Source: Echinometra lucunter
Taxonomy: Eukaryota; Echinodermata; Echinoidea; Camarodonta; Echinometridae
Assembly: GCA_029962745.1 (NCBI GenBank)
Contig: CM057157.1
Coordinates: 26,650,645-26,714,644, forward strand
Direction of reading: 5' to 3'
DNA: 64,000 nt
Part shown: piece by piece, positions 1-11,845 of the stretch
How the letters are laid out: each line of letters starts with the position of its first letter
How positions within the stretch are numbered: position 1 is the stretch's first letter
Made by a program: the position numbers and the translations under genes
The notes under the pieces: generated by a model
Told to the model about the DNA's origin: nothing
Seen by the model: the letters and a program-made list of their open reading frames with translations, nothing else
Databases searched by the model: none

Positions 1-190
1 GAGGGACCAAGAAAGACAATTCAGAATTAAATGTGTGAAAATCTGACAATAAATCCATGAAAATATTCTCAGCAGGATTATTTAAAAAGAAACCTTTGTT
101 TCATTGAGAGGCAATTTAATAGCAAAGAGTATATCAATAGAAACCAGTCACGTAACTGTTTGGGCTTTTTAACCATGTATAAATAAAGAG

Positions 191-220
191 ATCAATCAAT
201 CAATCAATCAATCAATCAAT
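191..220. repeat. ATCA tetranucleotide microsatellite
   Basis: About seven and a half copies of ATCA after ATAAATAAAGAG, resembling the 3' tail of a retroposon. Confidence 0.8.
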
Positions 221-1994
221 GTCTCTTCCTCCAATTTAAGAGTCAATAGAAGCTGCATTTCCTATTAGCTGTTAAAAAGCCATCACCTGACTGAAGGGAT
301 TACTTTCTTTTGATAGGATTAGCATAAATTAATCCCTACCCCTTGCAAGTCATGTTATTGTGTGATAATGCATTAATTGGCAGAGAGAACAGAGTTACAC
401 ATTGAGCAGCAGCATTCAAAGGAAGAGACCATTCAAAAAGTTGACATGAACATTATTTGAAAACTGTTTTGGTAAACTAGAACATTTACTTTGCAACATT
501 GTGTATCGAAGCTCTCATAAGAGGATAATTGCCTGTCCAAAAAGAAAAATATCAAAAAATTTAAATAAATGCAGAAAAGCGAATATGAAATACAGATTTA
601 CTCACAACAAACCTGTACCCTAATTCGAAAGACCTTATGAGAAATTTGTTCCACTTACTTGTCAGATCCTTTCATGGAAGCATTTGACTTGATATGAAAG
701 GGCTTCTTGAACATGGTGCCTTTGATGGTTCAAATGATCTATGATGAACGATCAGTTGAAGTAATAAGTATTCTACAGTCTATAACCTCTGACCTGTAAT
801 AAAGAAGGAAACTAGTCAATGCTTCAGAACCCTGTGGATGGATTTGTCTTATTATTTTTAATTAATGCACCTAATTAATGTAGCAAAGATAGAGAGGAAA
901 CGCTGATCAAAATTTAAATTTAAAAAGTTGAAAACAATGTCAGCAACAACAACAATTGCAAGAATAATAATAAAATAAATAGTGCATATTACAAATCTCT
1001 AATGTGGACAAAAAGAATATACTTAGATCCATCGTATCGTATTTTCCTTCATCACAGATAATGGGCTATCGGTATACAAAATGATTTTGTCTCCATAATC
1101 ATATGTAGTCCTCGTTTCCGGATGTTACACCTTCAATGAAAAACATTTGCTGTTCTTAATACTTATTAAACTTCCTTCTGGCACAGGAATCGGTCAGAGC
1201 AGTGTGGTATTATAGATTGCAATTTGCTATTTTCGGCCTCGCGGGGCTTCGGTGAAGTGGGTTGTCACCGACTGGAGACTATCAACAAATCGTTAAATCA
1301 ACAGAATAGCTTTTAATATCCAGCATTAGCATGTATGATTTTTCACATATTTTCTGGAAATTTGTTGGAAAATTTTTCTTTAAACATTTATTAATACAAA
1401 GTTAGATTGCAGACCTACAGAATACTCAAACAAAATCCAATGATATAGAGTACAGGCTCTGGTGTGTGGCCGCTTAAAGGGAATTTGCTGATTATATTTA
1501 TCAATCAAAGACTCACACATAGTTCAATACCATCAACGCAGAGTCCAAATACTTGCTAATTAAATAGAAGGCAAACTTAAAATTATTGACCACTTATGCG
1601 GTCAGTAGTGTCAATTTTTCAAAACGGTGTTAGGGGTCGTGTGAGGCCGCCCCTACCCGTGGGCAGCCGCCTATCACTTGGCGAGCATTTAGCGCCATAT
1701 TGGTGACTAAGTAAACAAAATCAATATTAAATTTCATACTTTACACACTGATACTTTATGAAAAGTAATAATATTCTGTAGAAACCCATAAAATCTCCAA
1801 ACTGTCCGAGAAAGGAAATTCTTTTTGCCCAATTGATCGTGGGCCCGGCAGCCACTGAGCAGCGCCAGATCGACATTGCTCTAGAGGGTATCCTTTTCAA
1901 TTCTTGAACGCCAAAGAAGGTAGCAGCAACTCCCATCTTTTAAAGTCTTTTACAATCTCCTACAAAAACCTGCATTTTGTACGCATTTTACATA

Positions 1995-2057
1995 GGGTGG
2001 CTGCTCACCAGACCAGTCTAGAAAAATGGCTCTGGCATGTCTGGTGAGCAGCCACCC
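1995..2057. repeat. Short perfect hairpin (19-bp arms, 25-nt loop)
   Basis: gggtggctgctcaccagac at 1995-2013 is exactly complementary to gtctggtgagcagccaccc at 2039-2057. No target duplication was found. Related 'ggctgctcac' words occur near 3367. Confidence 0.85.
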
Positions 2058-2096
2058 CCATGCAACTTTTTCTCTGGTGGTGTAAATAAGAATTTA

Positions 2097-2120
2097 TTTC
2101 AATTCAATTCAATTCAATTC
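2097..2120. repeat. AATTC pentanucleotide run, probable LINE 3' tail
   Basis: Four to five copies of AATTC lie downstream of the minus-strand LINE fragment. Short tandem tails like this end many CR1/L2-type elements. Confidence 0.5.
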
Positions 2121-2390
2121 ATTTTATTCAATCATTTAAAAAATCAATATACAAAGCAAAATATATACAAAATCATACTTGAATGTACAGTATAGATTAA
2201 ATGATTAGGGTGCCCCTAAAAGCAAAAGCTTGATGAGTGGGACACCCAATAAATATATATATATATAAACGTACATAAAAGTGAAAAGGTAACAATAGTA
2301 AACACAAACAATACATAGGAAAATAAGACGGTAAACCTACAGGGGAGGGGGGGGGGGGCAGGGAAAGGGTGTGGAAATAAAATTTTGTGA

Positions 2391-3062
2391 TTAGTTGGCA
2401 TACATAATTACAAGTGAACTTTTAAGTTTTGTTTTAAATGCAGTAACATTTGTGCTAGAAATTACATTGCAAGGGAGGGAATTCCATATTCGAGGACCAG
2501 TGGATTTAAATGAATAAAGGGTTGACTGATTGAATGCTACAGGATAATGGAATTTAGAGTGGGAACGGGTATTGTATTGATGGTAGTCTTTATTATATTT
2601 AAATAGATTAATTATATTAAGGGGTGCTAAGTTGTGATTTACGTAGTACATTAGAATTGCAATTTGAATTTTATGAATATCAAAAACTGTCAAGGTGTTT
2701 AATCTAAAAAATAACGGGCGTGACGGAGCTAGGTAGTGGGAGATAGAAAAAATACGTAAAGCCTTCTTTTGGAGTATGTATATGGGGTTTAGTTTCGTAG
2801 TGCCACAACTTGCCCAAGTGATATTACCATAATAGATATAAGGAAGCAATAAAGAATTGTAGAGCATAAGCAAATGTTTTACTGTAAGATTATTACGTAA
2901 TTTAGCTAATATACCTATATTTTTAGACATCTTATTACTAACAAAAAAGCGGTGTTCATTGTAGGACAATTTGTCATCAAGTACAAATCCTAAGAATTTT
3001 ACGGAATTTACTAATTTTAAAGTTACATTTCTAATTTTAACATTGAAGCAGCAAAATATGGA
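2391..3062 (-). pseudogene. Non-LTR retrotransposon ORF2 C-terminal fragment (reverse transcriptase tail)
   Basis: Reading the minus strand from about 3062 to a stop at 2391, VKFLGFVLDDKLS is followed by LLMLYNSLLLPYIYYGNITW, NTRSH and GPRIWNSLP. These are the conserved post-palm region and C-terminus of CR1/Jockey-type LINE reverse transcriptases. No catalytic YADD box is present, and a stop lies upstream at about 3066, so this is a 5'-truncated dead copy. Its 3' side runs toward a GAATT tandem tail near 2097-2120. Confidence 0.8.
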
Positions 3063-3629
3063 CCATTAACTTCATTCTCTTAAATAAAAATCAAATCAGT
3101 TATCAAATTGAACGAATAATGCTCATGACAGTATTGGCTTAGATCTAAGTATGTCAAAGTCTTTTAACTTAAAAGTTAAGAAACTGCCATTTTTCCATCC
3201 TTGACTAATGGTGTCGATTTCTAATGATGTTGAGCGAGACTCATTTATGCTAGTTACTGCTTTCGCTGAGTATGTTTTTTTTTTTTGGTGCACTAGAACC
3301 TACCTGAGATTATCTAAGTTAATTTTTGATGGGATATTTTTTCAATTTTTGGTTTTTATTCACCACCGGCTGCTCACAGGGGACGGCCGCCTACAGTACA
3401 GGAGTAGAATCTAAGTTACTCTAGAATAATCATGATAATTCATCATTAATTACACTTACAGTACACCCAAGTACAATAATCATCTCACTAAATTTGGTAC
3501 CAGAAAGAAACGAGATGCAGTCATTGCACTTTTTGGTCCATCTCGGCTACAACTTACAAGCGAGTAGATACACTACAGTCAACCTAAAATCTATCTCGCT
3601 ATCGAGCTACCTGACTTTTTACTGGGCGG

Positions 3630-3800
3630 CTATGACAGGCGTGTACACACTAACAACAGCTGCCGCTGCTGCGGGCCAATGTCGAGGGCTCAACCTCGGT
3701 GCGGTCAGGCCGGGGCCGGAGGTCGGGCCCACTGCACTAGACACTGGACTCTGGAGTGGTAACGACGAGATGGAGAAGCTGCAGCGACAGAACTAACAAT
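3630..3800. promoter_or_regulatory. CpG-dense patch, weak promoter/5' UTR candidate
   Basis: GC-rich sequence with many CpG dinucleotides inside AT-rich DNA. NIPBL's non-coding first exon must lie upstream of 11781, and this is one of the few CpG-dense places. No TATA box or initiator could be fixed, and it could equally serve a divergent minus-strand gene. Confidence 0.2.
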
Positions 3801-5737
3801 ACAGACAAATACGTGTAAAGTCATGAACACGCTTGAACACACTTTCTCTTTTTTTCTCTCTTTATTTCATATTTTGTGAACAAATGCAATGATACAACAA
3901 TACCATATTCAAATAACAAAGCAAAAGCCTTACAGCAACACTCAACAGTTCGGTCTTCGCGAAATTGCACGTGTGCATGACCAACGGAAGTAAATAGCCA
4001 TTTAAACTTTGACCTGTATAATGAATGGCATTCGTGCAATGTATAATGGCAGACGATACTGTCGGAAGTAAAATTGATAGACATCGCCATTTTGAATATT
4101 CGTGCACTTTTATTGAAAAGTAGTTAGTAAACTCATGTGAAATAAAGTAATATGAGAAGAAAACACTTGACGTATGGAACACAGTAGAATTCATATATTA
4201 ATTCAATTTCGTGTAAGATTAAAATTAAGGCATTAATTTGTAGTTTTTATCATTTATGAAGAACGCGCATTACTATTTGGTCCCCAATGTCATTTATGTT
4301 ACAAGATAGTGATGCGGTTTTGTTGTTTTGGCGCGTCTAGCCATGACAAAAATTTCGGAAAACCGGTAGATTTATGACAAATTCACTGGCATTTTTCATT
4401 CTTTCAAACAACCCCATGGTTCCTTAAGATTTATGTAAGTATATTATGAAATATAGTTTGCATATGTAGTTGTGAGAGGTGTGTTATTTTGGGGTGTTTC
4501 GCTTCGGTGCCGCTCACAAAATTATTGTTCATATTGGCCGCGGTGCACGTAAATGCATTGCTTACGGGATATCAATGGGTGCGTAGCCCGACGTATACCG
4601 CAGACATGGCGAGGAAAGGCCGGTAGCTGCTGGTCTCGTTCAGGTTATTCCGCGAGTCTGCTCGTAAGACTTGCCGTTATTTGATTTAAGAGAAAGGCAA
4701 CAACTGTTTCTTAACATAACCAAGATTGTTGGAATAGTATTAACTTAGTAATCAAAGTTTAGCCTATAAATAACATCATTGATGCTCAGCCTCTGCATCA
4801 ATTTCATATGAAATTCTGTTGTGTGATTTTGTAATGCACTATTGTCAGGTGAATGAATGTGATGTGTGTTGCTGCATCTGCACTGACTGGTCATGCTGTA
4901 ACGTCATTACGCAATGAGTCACCATCCGACAGCATTAAAATATAAAAACAAACTTTATTCTTGCCATAGATCTAATCATGATTTGATAGATATGAAAACA
5001 TGAATAAAATCGCTAATATATCATGAAAGCATAAATTTGAAAAATGCACCGTTTCAAAGAAAATAACGTCACTGCTTATGTACTTCCGGGTTGGCGAGTC
5101 CGTATGTCGCTGCCGTTGAATCACCACTAGACACACACTCGATATGTCTCGACAGTTCTGTGCATGCGCGCATACACGATATGCGTGATAGACACAACCA
5201 TGACAACACGTGCGCCAGATCTTCGCTGACTAGCTTCTGCGTGTAGAACTTTCTCCGTTGAGAAGCCAACCCCCTTCTGTTTTTTAAAATCACAAAAATT
5301 ATCACACCACACCCTCTTTTAAAATGGTGTGAACTTGATCAGCATATGTTATACTTCATTTTGACTGCAAAGTTTAGCAACATGTATCATCGGATCGGGA
5401 GACGACTGCTTAGTAGGGACGTGTTCGTCGCCCGAACTCCATGCACGCGCTGAAGATAATTTTCAGAGGATGACTGAAGACAAGAGGTGACGTTTTATAA
5501 CTGGTGAATTGCGCGTCGAAGTCGGTTGTGACTCATTGCGCGCGGATGTTAGTGTTGCTTGTGTGCTGTGCATGGTCATGTTTTTGGGGTGTTTCCATAA
5601 CATGACCCCACTTTTTCTGACACCCCTGACACCCTTTTTCTGACACCCCATTTTCCCATTTAGTTTGTACATGAAGCGTTCTCATTCTGTGATTGGCCTT
5701 TTTGCTAGGGTCTAGTGAATATTCATTGAGTCCTGTC
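3801..5737. other. Upstream gene-free stretch
   Basis: No coding similarity was recognised on either strand. Some CpGs occur around 4320-4640. The 5' UTR exon of NIPBL may lie here or nearby, but I could not place it. Confidence 0.4.
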
Positions 5738-5817
5738 TAATTAATTTTTCATCAGGAGAGGTGTATTTAAATTCTATATCTGTGATTAACTTTTATGCTA
5801 TTGAATATTCATTAACC
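5738..5817 (+). repeat. 80-bp repeat, arm A of a distant inverted pair
   Basis: TAATTAATTTTTCATCAGGA through ATTAACC is the reverse complement, with a few mismatches, of 10178-10258. A shorter direct copy of its right half (TGATTGG...GAATATTCATT) lies at about 5689-5728. Confidence 0.8.
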
Positions 5818-6360
5818 AATAGATGTACTGACTGGGAATCCAACATGGCTACCAGTTTGGCTCTGCAATAATACGCGAAGGGAGCTTTTTTTTCCGTAGT
5901 TTTCATCCATTACTTGCGTTATCTCATCAATTCTTCTTTAATTACAGCTATTCAAACCTTTGTTCGGATAAATCTTACTTTTTGTGGATATACATGTATT
6001 AGTGTTTGATTTTTTGTTTAGTGAAGTTCTGGTGAGTTTTGGGCCTTGGCTGAGCATTGTGTTTTTTCATGCGACGATGATATGTGCAGCATAACGGGTA
6101 TTGTGTGAAGTTTGACAACGTCAGTGTGTGATAACTGATAAGGGTGTCTTTTCCCTGTTGTTTCTGTTATCAATTTTTTCATTTACACCCTTCTGTCTAC
6201 TTCACTGTAAATAACTTTTGTGTGATGCAGCTTTATTTCTTTACGGAAATTTGTGTTTGTTTGTTGTGTATGTTCCATATTTAGCTTGAATTTCTCCTAA
6301 ACCCGATCTGTTTCATTTGCGCTGCGCGCGCGCCATTCTCAAGTGTCTCTGTAGTCTGTA

Positions 6361-8511
6361 CCAGGGTTGGCAATTTTTTTGATTTTTAAAAAAAAATCAA
6401 AAAAATCGGATTTATTTGATTTAAATCAGATTTTTTTAATTTAAATCGGATTTTTTTTATTTTTTTTATTTTTTCAAAGTTCATTCGAAAAAAAGTTTAA
6501 TTACCAAAAGACCTCACCCTGCAATGACATCAATTTTAATATTATCATACATTTCACTCCTAATATTTTTCTTAACCATAATGATTTGTAATTAAATCTA
6601 GTCAAAAAAGGCAAATTAAAATCAATTTGAGGAATCATGTATATGAACCTAATTCTACCACATACATGTAGGGCTATGAAGGAAACTTCCATAGGGAATT
6701 TCCCAGTGAGTAGAGAATATTCCCCTCTGTGAATTTCTACTCAGTATTGAAAAAAAAAATCCCAGAGGAAAATCTCCAGACACTCCTCAGTGAAAATTGT
6801 ATCTAAATGTGCACTCAACAGCTTTGTGACAGTTTTACAAATTTGTATTAAAGCTCATCAATTGCTACAGATAGAGATGCAAAACTGTCAGTGTTGGAGA
6901 CCAATATAAGAGACAGCTTAGTCAAAGAAAGGGTGACTACACTACATTATGTTACTGTGATTTTTACATTAATCTACAATTCTTAATTATTCATGTGTTC
7001 TTTATAAATCTGTTTGATACATGAAGTAGGAAAAAAAAAACCTTTGACCCTATACAACAGTAAGTTTGACTTAAAGGCATTGGCTAACATTGTTATGATT
7101 TTAAAAAAATCTCATTTTGTTACTTAAAAATGGGATAAACATTAGGGTTATAGTGTAAAAATACCAGTGTGAAAGTTTCAGAGCATAATATCCACGGGAA
7201 GTATTTTTAAATATTAGAAATGTGAACCAATGTTTGAAAAATATACGAGGGTCGGTTGCATAGACCCAACGTAAAAGGAGTGCGCATGCGCACATGACTC
7301 AACGGACCGCACTGTGTGTATTGACGTATCACGCGGCGGAAGGCAAGTAACGGTATTTTTTAATTCGTCCAAACGGTCCTCTTAGTTCAGTGTCTCTCGA
7401 GACGAAAGCTAATGAAATCGCGGTTTGCGTCTAATTTACAGCTTTTCCTTCCAAATTATGGTTGGTTTAAGGGGTTCTGAGTATAAATACAAGTACTCAT
7501 ACACATGTTTCATCTTAGTTTGAGAATTTTTTAAATCAGCTGCTCACAAAGTTAGCCAATGCCTTTAACGGATGAAACCAGCTAAACTGCTTATATTACA
7601 ACATATGTATTACACAAAGATGTATTGTATTTTAAATCAGACACAACTTACAACTGTAATTGATTGTAACTTACATGTAAGTACCTACATCTTAAGATTT
7701 AAATGCAGTTTTAAAAGTTTATTTTGAGTTTTGCAAATTGTTTTTATAGATCCTCTTTCCATTGCTACATGCAAATACAAAACTTCCATAGCACTGAACA
7801 TAAAATGAGCTAGTGACTTAAAAGGTATATGAGAAAACTTTTTTCAACAGTCAAATTGTGACTGTACTACATTATGTTAATTGTAGGATAAATGTAACAA
7901 GAAGAAATAAGCATGTGGAATCTGTTGATTAGATGATTTTTTTTTAATTTCACATGATAGAAGTACATGTATAACTGTGAAGGATCAAAACTGGAAAACT
8001 GCCAACAAACCTTTTGTCATTGACTTTTACATATTATATTTTTTACACTATTGCTCTCTGAAAAGTCTTGGATTGTGTGATAAATGATAAGAAATAAATA
8101 AGAAACTTATTTCACTATTAATAGCTGACAAAGAATGTAAAATTTCAGAAGAAAAACTTGACATTTACAAAAAATGGAGTAACTGTTGACGACAAAAATC
8201 TCAAATTTTTAAGGAATCAGCTGATTTATTGACTTGATTTTAATTTGTTTTTTATGTAGATAGGAAGGATTTGTTGATTTTTTGTTGATATAAAGTTAAT
8301 TCAAAGTTTTTCAATTGATATAAAGTTAATTCAAGGTTTTTCAGTTGATTTGAAGAATTAAAACTGCCTTGAACAAAAAATTTGTCAATGATTTGTACAT
8401 GTTTCAATGGAAGTGATTTAAATCAATGATTTTTTTAAAAAAATCATGGTGATTTAAATCGCGATTTAAATCATGATTTAAATCAACGTGATTTAAATCC
8501 GCCAACCCTGG
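6361..8511. mobile_element. 2151-bp non-autonomous DNA transposon with GATTTAAATC subterminal repeats
   Basis: It begins CCAGGGTTGGC and ends GCCAACCCTGG, flanked by the perfect 6-bp duplication TCTGTA (6355-6360 and 8512-8517). Both ends carry clusters of the palindrome GATTTAAATC and long A/T runs. No transposase ORF was seen. A second MITE (7075-7564) sits inside. Confidence 0.88.
7075..7564. mobile_element. 490-bp TTAA-flanked MITE, nested
   Basis: The inverted ends AGGCATTGGCTAAC / GTTAGCCAATGCCT are flanked on both sides by TTAA (7071-7074, 7565-7568), as for piggyBac- or Kolobok-mobilised elements. A related copy lies at about 46065-46605. Confidence 0.88.
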
Positions 8512-8852
8512 TCTGTACTCTATGTGCGCTAAGCTGGTGGCCATTCCAATACCGAGCTAGACTACATGTAGCTTTGCCCTTTATGAAAATATAAATGACC
8601 TCCCCTAATCATGATGAAGAAAAGATGACCACAGAGCACATTACTTCTCTTCCAAAATCTCCCCCCCCCCCCACCCACCCACCCTGAATTTCTCTTCCTC
8701 TTGTGTTTCGCAATAAAAAAAATAAAAATAAAAAAGAATGGGGAGAACACTTGTCATAAGGTCTGATTCATAATTCAGGCCTTTTTTCCCATGTGACATG
8801 ACTCTCAAGTCCTCTCCTATCTCAATTTATGTTCTGGCTGGCCAAGACCGAA

Positions 8853-8917
8853 GCCTTGAACTTATTGTCAGCCTATATTGTTTGTTACTGTTATTTTATG
8901 AAAACCAATAAAAACAG

Positions 8918-8950
<33 letters not shown>
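8853..8950 (+). mobile_element. Short retroposed 3' end with poly-A tail
   Basis: About 64 bp ending CCAATAAAAACAG, then at least 34 A. The word gaccgaa flanks both sides (8846-8852 and 8951-8957), as a target duplication. It looks like a heavily 5'-truncated LINE or other retrocopy. Confidence 0.65.
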
Positions 8951-8952
<2 letters not shown>

Positions 8953-8956
8953 CCGA

Positions 8957-9713
8957 ATTTATTTATAAACAGCAGATTAAGTTTCTTGATAAACACAATT
9001 GAAAATCTTTCAACACTCTGCAGCTGTGTGTGTGTGTGTGGGGGGGGGGGGGGTGGGCCGCTAGTCTTTATTTCTAGTAATTTATCACTTGCTAAAGATT
9101 CTAATAAGTTTCATCATTACAATTTTGATGTATTTTCATGCACATGAATGTTGAATCTGATTCGGGCTAATGTGTCACTTACTCAAATTTCTTATGACAA
9201 TATTTGCCTACATTATGTTTGCAAGGTTTAGAAGACAAAGCTATGCATTTATGCTTCATTTAGATAGTGAAACTTTCCCACGCTAATCCATTCATGCATC
9301 ACACAATCTTGGCTGGAAAGTGATAAGGGTATGATGTTGTCCTAAAATTTGCATACGCAGTGGGTCGTTCTATTTCTTTCACAGGGTTTTTATGGGGAGA
9401 AACGTTCGAATGTCATTGGTTTTGCATTATTTATCAATCAAAACATGATTGCATATATACAACCATATTCATTTTTCATGGATAATATAATTTCAAACAC
9501 ATACAAAAATCTATTTTATAGTTCTACATTTTTATGCTCATACTTTTGATTCTCTGATCCCTTTATGAGAAATAAACTCTGCCATCTGAACATTTTAGTG
9601 GATGATATATTCGATAACTCACAAATTATCGATAATATGGAGTTTGTTGCACTTTATTAACAGGTGTTGCAATGTTCGTTGTTTGGTGAGTTCCGATTCC
9701 CATCTTATATAAC
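8957..9713. other. Gene-free stretch between retroposed tail and palindrome
   Basis: It contains a GT/G-run (about 9026-9053). Nothing else was recognised on either strand. Confidence 0.4.
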
Positions 9714-9905
9714 ACATAGTACATGCTCATTGTCGTCAAATATACCGTAAAATGTGCATCCATAGATTAAGAATTTCTCTCGTGCACTATATGTCACCTC
9801 GGCCTACGGCCTCGGTAACATATAATGCACTTGAGAAATTCTAAAACTATTGATGCACATATTGCGGTATATTCAACTCCAGAGCATGCACTATATGTAT
9901 AATAT
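9714..9905. mobile_element. Large palindrome (about 190 bp), foldback MITE
   Basis: The arms ACATGCTCATTG / agAGCATGCAC, ATATACCGTAAAATGTGCAT / ATGCACATATTGCGGTATAT and GAATTTCTC / GAGAAATTC are nested around the centre CGGCCTACGGCC at about 9800. Confidence 0.75.
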
Positions 9906-10177
9906 ACTATATGAAGAACAGAGCAGGGTGAGGGTGAAAAGATGTTTGAATTATTTCAATTTATTGACAAGAAACAGAAAATGAAGAGATACGTGATGGC
10001 ATTTTTATTACTAGAATTGTATTTTTTTATTACTAGAATTGTATTTTTTCTCCAATGAATAAAGTCATTTCCTTTAGTGCAGACCCTGCAACTGGAATGC
10101 GGTTGCCAAGGGCAAAAAATAAGATGATACAAGAGTCGGAAGGTTTCATTGGAAAATGGCTTGTACGTCTATCTATG

Positions 10178-10258
10178 GGTTAATGAATATTCAATAGCAT
10201 AAAAGCCAATCACAGTATATGGAATTTGAACACACCTCTCCTAATGAAAAATTAATTA
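10178..10258 (-). repeat. 81-bp repeat, arm B of a distant inverted pair
   Basis: Inverted copy of 5738-5817, about 4.4 kb away, with the 2.15-kb transposon between the arms. Confidence 0.8.
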
Positions 10259-11780
10259 CATGCGGTTAGCCCTGCAAACTACCTTCGAAGTTCGCCAGTA
10301 GACCAATTCTAGTACTAGATCTAACTGTGATATTAGAACCTAACCTTTAATTTTCAAACTCAAAATATTGACTTTTGATTGATACAAGACCCAACTTTCA
10401 CCTTTGCCCAAGACTAACGGGGTCCTAGGCCCGTATAATCCTTGGTCATAGTTTCTGCTGTCTCCATCTGGGCGTGTTTTTGCTGAAGTTAATGTCACAG
10501 TAGAGAAATACCACATGCAACAACCTACTGCATAAAACATCAAACTATTGTGACATATACACAATGCGCCCAGGCTCCCGCTATAGTAATCAGATAACCT
10601 TCTTGAAAAACTCTTGATGTGAAGTAGTTTGGTATGTGATATGCATGTACGTGTGCATGCTGTTTCATCCACAGGGAGTTAGCTGCAGGGTTTTCCGCAG
10701 TTGAAAATTTAAACATGTAAAGATGTGCATTAAGTGCATTAAGTCCTTGCAGCCAGGGTGCAGGGCCAGTGGGCCCAGGAAGCTCTGAGGTTTCTAGATG
10801 CTCTCTTGGTGCAATCTAGCCCTATTTTTGAACATTTCATATTGGATTGAAAATCAAGATTTGTTAAAATAATTTTCTGAATTTTTATAAAATCTTACTC
10901 CCTTTAGCCTGTCATGTGATTCAATCAATTTCATTCTTTCCTGCAACTTGCATGTAAGTGAACATATGGATGCACTGTTCTTTTATTGCAATTAAACAAC
11001 ATGAGAAAGAATGGTCACATACACACAATGTGTGTATGTGACCATCTTTCATCAGTGCTTGGAGAATGGACCATACCCACTGAACTGGAAAGACATATTT
11101 CTAGGCAGCAACAGAAAATGGCGAGCGAAACTACAAGTTCAAGTTCAGTGACCGTGCATAAATAAAATAAAATTTAAAAATAACTTTTGTAAGGGCTGTA
11201 TGAATATGCAGGTCTAATGCACACACTAATATATGGGGGATCAGCAAAATGATGCACAATCATGTGCAAGCTCTGTATATATGCAAATAAAATTTTGTTT
11301 CATCACCTATACGTCTCCCTTTTCATTTTGCTTTGTTTGATAGGTTTTCATATGTGTTAATTTGGGGAATTTTTGTGCCAGTCTCTGCTAAAGATATGTT
11401 TCAGTGATTTAAATTGTGACCCGTTGCTTATGACTTTAAACATGTCAAGCCAAACGCAAAACCTGTCGGAAGTTACATGTCAAGTTGACAGCTAATCTTG
11501 TGATCGTTGATGGCTTGTTCATTGCATGCCATGTTTCTTGTATGTACGGACCATACTCATGATTTAAAAAAAAAAAAAGAAAAAGAAAAAAAATCTTCTC
11601 TGGCCCACTTTCTTGGGAAGAAAGAATTAACCAAATCCAGCTGCAGTGCCATATGTGTTGACTCTGTGTTCACCTATTTCATTTATTTGCATAAAAATAT
11701 TCACCTCAAACATAACCGATTTACTGTATTTTTGATCTTGCCAACATATTTCTCACACAGTTGTAAACCCCTATCTTCAG
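10259..11780. other. Upstream flank directly before coding exon 1
   Basis: No family similarity was seen. A minus-strand open frame at 10340-10672 has no recognisable domain. The last bases form a pyrimidine-rich acceptor (ctatcttcag) that proves a 5' UTR intron ends here. Confidence 0.45.
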
Positions 11781-11845
11781 AATGAATGGAGAAGTGCCAA
11801 GTGTTCCCATCACAACTCTGGCAGGAATTACAAGTCTAACAGACT
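11781..11845 (+). CDS. NIPBL: NIPBL coding exon 1 (residues 1-21)
   Basis: The start codon is at 11782, one base after the acceptor ctatcttcag, so the 5' UTR is spliced in from upstream. The peptide MNGEVPSVPITTLAGITSLTD is the conserved NIPBL N-terminus that binds MAU2. The donor is GTAAGT at 11846, phase 1. Intron 1 (11846-12772) is filled by two neighbouring copies of one MITE family. Confidence 0.93.

Noticed and set aside
1727..1936. Minus-strand open frame beginning MGVAATFFGVQELKR as a possible first exon of a divergent gene
   Set aside because: No family similarity, no clear splice donor and no downstream exons were found. It was left unannotated, although its GC-rich start is mildly suggestive.
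2391..3062. Intact retrotransposon or viral polymerase
   Set aside because: Only the C-terminal part of a non-LTR reverse transcriptase remains; the catalytic region is absent and a stop lies just upstream.
10340..10672. 110-residue minus-strand open frame
   Set aside because: No recognisable domain; it lies in repeat-like sequence and shows no splice-supported continuation.
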